Made by a program: the position numbers and the translations under genes. From Terriglobia bacterium (GTDB lineage: Bacteria; Acidobacteriota; Terriglobia; UBA7540), in assembly GCA_030042795.1 (NCBI GenBank), contig JASHYZ010000284.1:1-5074 (forward strand): a DNA stretch of 5,074 nt. Direction: 5' to 3'. The notes under the pieces are model-generated. The model saw only the letters and a program-made list of their open reading frames with translations, made no database searches and was not told the origin of the DNA. Below are positions 1 to 4,239 of the stretch, one piece after another; position 1 is the stretch's first letter; every line of letters begins with the position of its first letter.

Positions 1-379
1 GTTTTCCTGTTATCACCTCTGAGACGATGCTAGGCGTGCCAAATACGTCCACCAGGTCTTTTTGCTTGAGGCCGTTGGCCCGTAAGAGTTCCCGCAGCAC
101 CTCGACGGGCGAGGAGGGCTTGAGCTTGTAACGCCGGTCTTCAAAGTCTTCGATCAACAGAGTGAGAAGATCCGCCAATTCCCTTTCGGCGGCGCTCAGC
201 TCAGGGTCGCGAGCGTCGAGCTTCTCGAGCAAGTCAAGGTAGTATTCATTCTCGCTTTCAGTGCGAATCACGCGCGGCATGCTCCTGCCCAGTAGGCGCT
301 GATACTCTCTAGCGTCCACTGCGACCTTTCCGCCTGGGCGTGAGACGACTGGCACGAAGTCGAAACTGGCACTCGTCAT
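1..379 (-). CDS. higA: HigA-type antitoxin with HTH domain (3' end beyond window)
   Basis: Antitoxin and likely autorepressor of the toxin encoded just upstream. The minus strand is open from the ATG at 379 to the left edge, giving 126 residues. The N-terminal part (about residues 1-60) is followed by an acidic, leucine-rich helical stretch (about 60-85). An Xre-like helix-turn-helix then starts near residue 103 (GLKQKDLVDVFG, then PSIVSEVITGK) and is cut by the window edge. This order matches HigA-like proteins of the COG5499 type, where the HTH is C-terminal; probably only a short tail is missing. The start lies 4 nt after the toxin stop codon, so the two genes are almost certainly one transcript with coupled translation. 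Toxin-first order is the usual one for higBA. Family assignment is by recognised motifs; binding to the palindrome at 723-739 is inference. Confidence 0.88.
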   Translation of the reverse strand, partial: MTSASFDFVPVVSRPGGKVAVDAREYQRLLGRSMPRVIRTESENEYYLDLLEKLDARDPELSAAERELADLLTLLIEDFEDRRYKLKPSSPVEVLRELLRANGLKQKDLVDVFGTPSIVSEVITGK

Positions 380-383
380 TTCT

Positions 384-662
384 TCATTTTCCCCGATCGT
401 ACTCAGCGTGAGTCACAACCTGCCGAATAAATATTCGACCGCTCCTATAGTTGATTTCTGTGATCAACCGATAGTCATTGCCCTTCACGTTGAAAACGGT
501 ATATCGCCCCACGGAATCCGCGCTTGCCCAAGTCTTGCGGACATCGGCAAGGCTTTTCCAGTCGGCCCTTTTGGCAATCCGATACCACGTATCGAGCGGA
601 GCTTCAAGGTCACTGTGCTTTTGGGCCACTTCTCTCAAGTGCCTCCGACTCAGCACGTGCAT
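384..662 (-). CDS. higB: HigB-family toxin (RelE-like mRNA interferase)
   Basis: Probable ribosome-dependent mRNA endonuclease of a type II toxin-antitoxin pair. The 92-residue product has the hallmarks of the HigB_toxin family: an N-terminal helix pair with WYRIAKRADWKSLADVR around residues 26-42, the strand motif FNVKGNDYRLI (about 57-67), and the C-terminal THAEYDRGK. The length is close to the usual 90-100 residues and nothing looks broken. The ATG at 662 is preceded at 7 nt by GGGAG (670-674), a good ribosome-binding site. The antitoxin gene follows after 4 nt. A 17-bp palindrome lies about 60 nt upstream of the start and probably serves for autorepression. Toxin activity is inferred from the family, not shown by the sequence. 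Confidence 0.9.
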   Translation of the reverse strand: MHVLSRRHLREVAQKHSDLEAPLDTWYRIAKRADWKSLADVRKTWASADSVGRYTVFNVKGNDYRLITEINYRSGRIFIRQVVTHAEYDRGK

Positions 663-719
663 TCACCTACTCCCAAAGCTGTCAATTGTTCTCCCTTCCC
701 GGCTCAACGGTGGCATTTA

Positions 720-749
720 AATGTTCGCATATTGCGAACTCGGAGTCAA
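720..749 (-). promoter_or_regulatory. Possible higBA promoter
   Basis: On the minus strand TTGACT (749-744) matches five of six bases of the sigma-70 -35 box. The best-spaced -10 candidates, GAACAT (726-721, 17-bp spacer) or AACATT (725-720, 18-bp spacer), match only three of six, so the promoter is weak by eye. It is supported mainly by its overlap with the palindrome and its distance to higB. Confidence 0.3.
723..739. promoter_or_regulatory. Perfect palindrome, probable HigA operator
   Basis: GTTCGCA (723-729) and TGCGAAC (733-739) are perfect inverted 7-mers separated by TAT. The site sits 61-77 bp upstream of the higB start, directly downstream of a TTGACT -35-like hexamer (744-749 on the minus strand). 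A bound repressor there would cover the spacer and -10 region. Xre-type antitoxins such as HigA bind short palindromes of this kind in their own promoters. Assignment to HigA is inference from position and symmetry. Confidence 0.6.
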
Positions 750-763
750 GATAAAGATTAAGA

Positions 764-794
764 ATCGAAAACCACCGGTGAGTCTGGTGGCTTC
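764..794 (-). terminator. Stem-loop with T-rich tail, possible minus-strand terminator
   Basis: CCACC (772-776) pairs with GGTGG (786-790) around a 9-nt loop. Read on the minus strand, the stem can extend by A-U and G-U pairs and is followed by TTTTC and further T-rich sequence. It would stop antisense transcription leaving the 5' side of the GH32 gene before it entered higBA. The core stem is only 5 bp, so this is a weak call. Confidence 0.22.
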
Positions 795-813
795 ACGATT
801 GATGTCTTGCAAG

Positions 814-843
814 TTACGGTGTCAGGGCTACTTAAAGTACAAT
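814..843 (+). promoter_or_regulatory. Possible promoter of the GH32 gene
   Basis: TACAAT at 838-843 matches five of six -10 bases and lies 37 nt upstream of the ATG at 881. The -35 at the right distance, TTACGG (814-819, 18-bp spacer), is poor. The rest of the 663-880 gap shows only the higBA control elements, the 764-794 stem-loop and an A-rich stretch (748-770). Confidence 0.28.
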
Positions 844-880
844 GTCCCCGCCAGCCACGAATACCGATGGGTGCTGAGAA

Positions 881-2074
881 ATGCGGACTCGCGCGCGGAA
901 CAAGAATGCACCAACACGGCCACGTTGGTTCACGCCGGCCTTCATACTGTGCGCGTTTCTTCGGGTCGTTGCCATTTGGGCCTCGGCCGAGTTTGCTGCC
1001 GGTCAACTTTATGACGAGCCCTTTCGTCCCCAGTTTCATTTCACTCCGGCCAGGAACTGGATGAATGATCCTAACGGGCCCGTCGACTACAAGGGCGAAT
1101 ACCATCTTTTCTATCAGTACAACCCGCTTGGAGACGAATGGGGACATATGAGCCGGGGTCATGCCGTCAGCCGCGATCTCGTGCACTGGCAGCACCTGCC
1201 TGTTGCCATCCCGGAAGAGAACGGCGTGATGATCTTTTCCGGAAGCACCGTAGTCGACTGGAACAATTCCAGCGGACTTTGCAAAAGTTCCAGTCCTACG
1301 GATCAGTCATGCCTCATCGCCATTTACACTGGATATACCGGCAAGGAGCAGAATCAGAATCTGGCTTACAGCAATGACCGTGGGCGCACCTGGAGCAAGT
1401 ACTCCGGTAATCCCATAATTGACCTTCACTTGGCGGACTTTCGCGATCCCAAGGTCTTCTGGGACGGACCTCGCCACCGCTGGGTGATGGTGACCGCGCT
1501 TTCGCCTCAGCACAAGCTGCGCTTCTTCGGTTCCACGGACCTCAAGCATTGGACCGCCCTAAGCGACTTTGGTCCGGCCGGCGCGGTAGGCGGTGCCTGG
1601 GAGTGTCCCGACTTGTTTCAGCTTCCGCTGGAAGGCGCGCCTGGAGAGACCCATTGGGTACTCAGTGTGGACGTAAATCCGGGCGGTGTGGCGGGAGGCT
1701 CCGGCGATCAGTACTTCGTGGGAGAATTCGACGGTACGCGCTTCACTAGTGAGAATTCATCCAGCCAGACCCGCTGGGCCGACTACGGCAGAGACTTCTA
1801 TGCGTCGACTTCGTTTTCAGATATTCCGCCGTCGGATGGCCGCCGCATTTGGATGGGTTGGCTCGACAATTGGGATTACGCCGCTCACGTGCCCACCAGC
1901 CCTTGGCGCGGTCAGCAGTCTATACCGCGCGCACTCAAGCTGAGAAGAACTCCGCAGGGAATTCGCCTGGTCCAGGAGCCTGTTATTGAACTACAGGCCT
2001 TGCGCGAGCATCACGTGACGATTACCAATCAAAGCGTCGAGGCCGCTAATGCCATATTGCAGTCGAAAGGGTGA
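881..2074 (+). CDS. GH32 fructan/sucrose hydrolase, catalytic beta-propeller part (frame broken at 3' end)
   Basis: Glycoside hydrolase family 32 enzyme (levanase/inulinase/invertase type) that releases fructose from fructans or sucrose. Residues 1-16 are basic and 17-36 hydrophobic, ending in ASA or AAG, which looks like a signal peptide, so the enzyme is probably exported. The three catalytic motifs are intact: WMNDPNG (60-66, nucleophile D63), FRDP (187-190, transition-state stabiliser D189) and ECPDL (241-245, acid/base E241). FSGS (119-122) and PWRGQQSIPRAL (341-352) are also typical. An in-frame TGA at 875-877 makes the ATG at 881 the first possible ATG start; no strong ribosome-binding site precedes it. 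The frame ends after residue 397, just as the beta-sandwich domain begins, and homology continues one frame over from 2071. Which fructan or sucrose is cleaved cannot be told from the sequence. Confidence 0.93.
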   Translation: MRTRARNKNAPTRPRWFTPAFILCAFLRVVAIWASAEFAAGQLYDEPFRPQFHFTPARNWMNDPNGPVDYKGEYHLFYQYNPLGDEWGHMSRGHAVSRDLVHWQHLPVAIPEENGVMIFSGSTVVDWNNSSGLCKSSSPTDQSCLIAIYTGYTGKEQNQNLAYSNDRGRTWSKYSGNPIIDLHLADFRDPKVFWDGPRHRWVMVTALSPQHKLRFFGSTDLKHWTALSDFGPAGAVGGAWECPDLFQLPLEGAPGETHWVLSVDVNPGGVAGGSGDQYFVGEFDGTRFTSENSSSQTRWADYGRDFYASTSFSDIPPSDGRRIWMGWLDNWDYAAHVPTSPWRGQQSIPRALKLRRTPQGIRLVQEPVIELQALREHHVTITNQSVEAANAILQSKG

Positions 2075-2478
2075 ACGGCGACACGCTGGAAATCCGGGCT
2101 GAAATCGATCCGGGTTCTGCCGCAGAATTTGGCCTCGCCGTGCGCAAGGGCCCATCAGAGGAAACCGTTATCGGCATCAGTTGGGCAAAATCAGTCCTGT
2201 TTGTGGATCGCACGCGCTCGGGGAACGTCAGTTTTGATCCTAAGTTTCCCGGACGTCAGGAAGCGCCCCTGAACCTTGCCAGCAGGAAAACAGTTGCGCT
2301 CCACATCTTCGTGGACCGCTGTTCGGTGGAGGTATTCGCGAACGACGGGGAGGTGGTGATTTCTGATCTGGTTTTCCCGCCGTCGAGCAGCCGAGGCATC
2401 GAATTGTATTCAAAGGGCGGCAAGACGCGGATTGAGAATCTCGATGTTTGGAACCTGATGTCGGTATGGAGCAAATAG
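2071..2478 (+). CDS. GH32 C-terminal beta-sandwich domain, in a shifted frame
   Basis: 135 codons that complete the GH32 protein encoded upstream. Recognisable family landmarks are GDTLEIRAEIDPG near the start, EFGLAVRKG, ETVIGISW, LFVDRTRSGNVSF, and the conserved DRCSVEVF strand (usually DRSSVEVF) followed by DG and VISDLVFP. Joined to the 397 residues upstream it gives about 532 residues, the usual length for a bacterial GH32. The frame is -1 relative to the catalytic part. One extra G in AAAGGG (2066-2071) would give a continuous KGVNGD junction. A GTG at 2071 overlaps the upstream stop as GTGA, so restart by translational coupling is conceivable, but there is no properly spaced ribosome-binding site. 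A frameshifted gene or a sequence error is the simpler reading. Confidence 0.8.
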   Translation: MNGDTLEIRAEIDPGSAAEFGLAVRKGPSEETVIGISWAKSVLFVDRTRSGNVSFDPKFPGRQEAPLNLASRKTVALHIFVDRCSVEVFANDGEVVISDLVFPPSSSRGIELYSKGGKTRIENLDVWNLMSVWSK

Positions 2479-2537
2479 CTCGGCTCGTATCGCTTGCAGG
2501 GCCTCGCATCCTCCGTGAGATGAAGCGCTAAAATGCG

Positions 2538-2810
2538 CTATCGCGCAAGTTCGACGGAATCGATGACGCCCACCACGGCCATGTCGATGGGCGCGTTCTG
2601 GCGGCCGACTGCGGTCATGGCGCCCCAGCCTTCGGTGGCCACGAGCACGCGATCGCCTACGCCTGCGTCAACAGCGTCAAGAGCCAGAACTTCGTCGCCG
2701 CGGTTACTGCCGTCGAGGTTGAGCGGCTGCACCACGAGGATTTTGCGTCCCTCATGACTGGGCGCTTTCTGGGTGGCAACGATGTCTCCGATTACACGGC
2801 CGATGAGCAT
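2538..2810 (-). CDS. Microcompartment vertex protein, EutN/CcmL family (BMC-P, copy 1)
   Basis: Pentameric shell protein that caps vertices of a bacterial microcompartment. The 90-residue product begins MLIGRVIGDIVATQKAP, the characteristic first beta-strand of the CcmL/EutN fold. It continues with GRKILVVQPL (21-30), the LALDAVDAGVGDRVLV core (42-57) and the closing IDMAVVGVIDSVEL (75-88). The loop where many paralogues have GSSAR reads GWGAMTA here. I place the start at the ATG at 2810, where family homology begins; a longer reading from 2855 adds only residues encoded by the repeat tract. No purine-rich ribosome-binding site precedes it; the leader is pyrimidine-rich. It is the last shell gene of the operon in this window and converges on the GH32 gene 59 nt away. 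Confidence 0.92.
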   Translation of the reverse strand: MLIGRVIGDIVATQKAPSHEGRKILVVQPLNLDGSNRGDEVLALDAVDAGVGDRVLVATEGWGAMTAVGRQNAPIDMAVVGVIDSVELAR

Positions 2811-2819
2811 GGCAAGGCG

Positions 2820-2854
2820 GAAGCCAGAAGTAAGAAGTAAGAATACAGAAGTCA
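2820..2854. repeat. Heptamer array A, left arm (GAAG-type, 5 units)
   Basis: Five tandem 7-nt units of consensus GAAGYMA on the plus strand, for example GAAGCCA (2820-2826) and GAAGTAA (2827-2833 and 2834-2840). It begins 10 nt upstream of the start codon of BMC-P copy 1. Units of the same consensus recur in opposite orientation at 2922-2984. The sequence between the arms (2855-2921) shows only a GGTGCACC palindrome (2865-2872). Confidence 0.85.
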
Positions 2855-2921
2855 CGGGTTAGCAGGTGCACCGCATCGACTCTCGCTGAGCGCCGAAGTG
2901 AATACTCAAGTGTGCTGACTT

Positions 2922-2984
2922 TGGCTTCGGACTTCTTGCTTCTTGCTTCTTACTTCTCACTTCTGGCTTCTTACTACTTACTTC
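2922..2984. repeat. Heptamer array A, right arm (inverted, 9 units)
   Basis: Nine tandem 7-nt units in exact register, mostly TTACTTC, TTGCTTC or TGGCTTC on the plus strand, the reverse complement of the GAAGYMA units at 2820-2854. The last unit (2978-2984) contains the stop codon of BMC-P copy 2, so the array starts at the very end of that gene. Positions 2947-2970 pair with 2820-2843 over 24 nt with one mismatch, enough for a long hairpin in the operon mRNA. Confidence 0.88.
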
Positions 2985-3250
2985 CTCTGTACGTTCACCC
3001 GGTCCACGATTCCCACAATAGTGCTGTCCGTAGGCACTTCGTTCGGATACCACGGGAAGCTCGCTTCGCGGCCGCGGCAATAGTACACCGTCTCACCCGC
3101 GCCCGCGCCCACGCTATCGAGGGCAATGAGCTTGGCGCCGCGATCCCTGCCGTGGCTATCGATAGGTTGCAAGAGCAAGAGCTTTTTGCCGGTCAGCGAC
3201 GGGTCCTTCGCCGTCGAGACTACGGTTCCGGTAACGCGTGCGAGAAGCAT
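2978..3250 (-). CDS. Microcompartment vertex protein, EutN/CcmL family (BMC-P, copy 2)
   Basis: Second pentameric vertex protein, 90 residues, the same length as copy 1. It starts MLLARVTGTVVSTAKDP and has GKKLLLLQPI (21-30), LIALDSVGAGAGETV (41-55) and the closing TDSTIVGIVDRVNV (74-87). The variable segment reads YYCRGREASFPWYPNEV (56-72), clearly different from copies 1 and 3, so the three are distinct paralogues and not recent duplicates. The start at 3250 is chosen because homology begins there. An extension to 3322 would add a hydrophobic leader encoded by the 7-nt repeat tract and is unlikely to be real. There is no visible ribosome-binding site. Flanking spacers are 84 nt upstream and 167 nt downstream, both carrying heptamer arrays. 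Confidence 0.92.
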   Translation of the reverse strand: MLLARVTGTVVSTAKDPSLTGKKLLLLQPIDSHGRDRGAKLIALDSVGAGAGETVYYCRGREASFPWYPNEVPTDSTIVGIVDRVNVQRK

Positions 3251-3256
3251 AGGTAA

Positions 3257-3346
3257 AACGAACGATGAATGATGAACAATGAACAGCAAGCCGATAAAGA
3301 CCAAACAGGGAACGATATTCACCGGTTTCTTTGTTCATCGTTTTGT
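3257..3346. repeat. Heptamer array B (ATGAAC-type) with inverted partner
   Basis: Four 7-nt units AACGAAC/GATGAAT/GATGAAC-like at 3257-3284 begin 6 nt upstream of the start codon of BMC-P copy 2. In inverse orientation, GTTCATC at 3333-3339 is the exact complement of the GATGAAC unit, flanked by two degenerate units (3326-3332 and 3340-3346). This inverted unit contains the stop codon of BMC-P copy 3 (3335-3337). GATGAACAA (3271-3279) can pair with TTGTTCATC (3331-3339). Confidence 0.65.
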
Positions 3347-3640
3347 GTCGAGTTCCACCGTATCCACGATTCCCACAATTGCTGTATCCACGGGACAGTC
3401 CTTGCAGGTGGCTGCCATCCGAGCGGAGCTGCCTTGCACAATCACAACAGTCTCGCGAAATCCGGCGCTCACCGTATCCACGGCCACCAGGTAGCTAGCA
3501 TTGCCGGCGACGGGGACGGTCGAGGCTCCCCGCTCGACCTCTTCAGGAGTCAAAGGGCTAACCACCAGGAGCTTCTTGCCTTCAAGGCGGGGGTCCTTGC
3601 GCGTGGCCACCACAGTTCCGACGACTCTGGCTAGTTGCAT
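3335..3640 (-). CDS. Microcompartment vertex protein, EutN/CcmL family (BMC-P, copy 3)
   Basis: Third pentameric vertex protein, 101 residues. MQLARVVGTVVATRKDP opens the fold, followed by GKKLLVVSPL (21-30), LVAVDTVSAGFRETVVIV (51-68), the classic GSSAR loop (70-74) and PVDTAIVGIVDTVEL (83-97). Compared with the other two copies it has about ten extra residues between the second strand and the LVAVD strand (roughly residues 33-50). It also carries a CKDC pair (C79, C82) just before the last strand. The ATG at 3640 is used because homology starts there; a GTG at 3763 would add 41 residues with no family resemblance. It is the first pentamer gene after BMC-H in the direction of transcription, and no ribosome-binding site is seen. 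Confidence 0.92.
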   Translation of the reverse strand: MQLARVVGTVVATRKDPRLEGKKLLVVSPLTPEEVERGASTVPVAGNASYLVAVDTVSAGFRETVVIVQGSSARMAATCKDCPVDTAIVGIVDTVELDTKR

Positions 3641-3644
3641 AAAA

Positions 3645-3792
3645 GACCAGCGGTTAATGGCTAGTCGCGAGTGACCGGCGGGGACACCGCGCCACTGCCA
3701 GAGGGCAGCGTTGAAGGTCACGCCAGATGGCGCAATGAGAAAACCCTCCTGAACGCTAACCACCGAGCACTGACAGCGGACTACTAACTACC
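3645..3792. repeat. Heptamer array C (GGTTAGT-type) with inverted partner
   Basis: At 3645-3672 the plus strand has 7-nt units such as GGTTAAT (3652-3658) and GGCTAGT (3659-3665), beginning 4 nt upstream of the start codon of BMC-P copy 3. At 3755-3789 five degenerate units of the opposite orientation follow, including GCTAACC (3755-3761) and ACTAACT (3783-3789). The last contains the stop codon of the BMC-H gene (3784-3786). Between the arms GTGACC (3671-3676) and GGTCAC (3716-3721) form an inverted repeat enclosing two small hairpins. Confidence 0.6.
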
Positions 3793-4074
3793 TTCTGACG
3801 ACTTGCCGATGGGAAGCGTGTCTTCCAGACTCGGATGCGGACGCGGAATCACGTGCACGGCGATAAGTTCACCTACGCGGCGGGCCGCAGCGGCGCCTGC
3901 GTCCGTGGCTGCTTTGACGGCCGCCACATCACCGCGCACCAGCGCCGTGACGTAGCCGGAACCTATTTTTTCCCAGCCCACCAAGGTCACCTTGGCAGCT
4001 TTCACCATGGCGTCGGAGGCCTCAATCATGGCCACCAGCCCTCGCGTTTCGATCATGCCTAGAGCTTCACCCAT
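3784..4074 (-). CDS. Microcompartment hexameric shell protein (BMC-H, PduA/CcmK type)
   Basis: Single-domain BMC shell protein whose hexamers tile the facets of the compartment. The 96-residue product has the standard fold in order: [22 protein letters not shown] (2-23), the edge lysine K25, the pore loop KIGSGY (36-41), the [15 protein letters not shown] helix (46-60) and the HVIPRPH edge motif, then a short tail to residue 96. It is complete and highly typical. A strong GGAGG (4082-4086) lies 7 nt before the ATG, in contrast with the three pentamer genes downstream. It sits between the aldolase and the pentamer genes, as in PVM-type microcompartment loci. Which metabolites pass the pore cannot be read from the sequence; lactaldehyde retention is expected from the aldolase context. 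Confidence 0.95.
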   Translation of the reverse strand: MGEALGMIETRGLVAMIEASDAMVKAAKVTLVGWEKIGSGYVTALVRGDVAAVKAATDAGAAAARRVGELIAVHVIPRPHPSLEDTLPIGKSSEGS

Positions 4075-4081
4075 TTTTCAG

Positions 4082-4086
4082 CCTCC
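4082..4086 (-). promoter_or_regulatory. Strong ribosome-binding site of BMC-H
   Basis: GGAGG on the minus strand, 7 nt from the ATG at 4074. It is the only clear Shine-Dalgarno motif among the four shell genes and should favour abundant hexamer synthesis. Confidence 0.75.
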
Positions 4087-4094
4087 GAAAGGCA

Positions 4095-4239
4095 GTCAAA
4101 AAGTCGAAAAGTTAAACAGTAAAGGTGCCGACCTGTCATTATCGAGCCCAAGGTAAACTCTGCGAGAAATCTTGCTTTGCGCTTCGAGAGCCCGCACGCT
4201 TCGCCGCAGGGCGACTCTTCAACGGTTCAACTCTTTGAC
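4095..4239. repeat. Heptamer array D (AAAAGTC-type) with a possible inverted partner
   Basis: Units starting with AAA recur every 7 nt at 4100, 4107, 4114 and 4121 (AAAGTCG, AAAAGTT, AAACAGT, AAAGGTG). GTCAAAAAGTCG (4095-4106) matches 10 of 12 bases of the reverse complement of 4228-4239, which spans the aldolase stop codon. The remainder of this 152-nt spacer has a weak stem-loop (GAG/CTC plus GCCC/GGGC, 4186-4217) and no gene. This is the most degenerate of the four arrays. Confidence 0.45.

Noticed and set aside
408..761. Plus-strand open frames over the toxin gene
   Set aside because: Antisense to a well-recognised HigB; products lack any motif and the frames read through the operator palindrome region.
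758..1195. Minus-strand 145-codon frame over the 5' part of GH32
   Set aside because: Antisense to the conserved signal peptide and WMNDPNG region; no recognisable domain.
2065..2071. Programmed -1 frameshift signal
   Set aside because: G AAA GGG does not satisfy the X XXY YYZ rule and no stable downstream structure was evident by eye, so loss of one G is the simpler explanation.
2811..2855. N-terminal extension of BMC-P copy 1 from 2855
   Set aside because: The added 15 residues come from the heptamer tract; family homology starts at the ATG at 2810.
2820..2984. CRISPR array
   Set aside because: Units are 7 nt, directly adjacent and degenerate, with no unique spacers of constant length.
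2859..3080. Minus-strand reading frame of 73 codons with a KKPEVRSKKQEARSPKP-like stretch
   Set aside because: The lysine/serine-rich part is simply the 7-nt array A translated, and the frame overlaps the BMC-P copy 2 gene in another frame. No family resemblance.
3251..3322. Hydrophobic N-terminal leader for BMC-P copy 2 that looks like a membrane segment
   Set aside because: It is encoded by array B and unique spacer; a membrane anchor makes no sense on a cytosolic vertex protein, and homology starts at 3250.
3641..3763. 41-residue extension of BMC-P copy 3 from a GTG, with an AGGAGG inside
   Set aside because: The AGGAGG (minus strand, near 3750-3745) has no usable start codon at proper distance in this frame, and the extension has no resemblance to the family.
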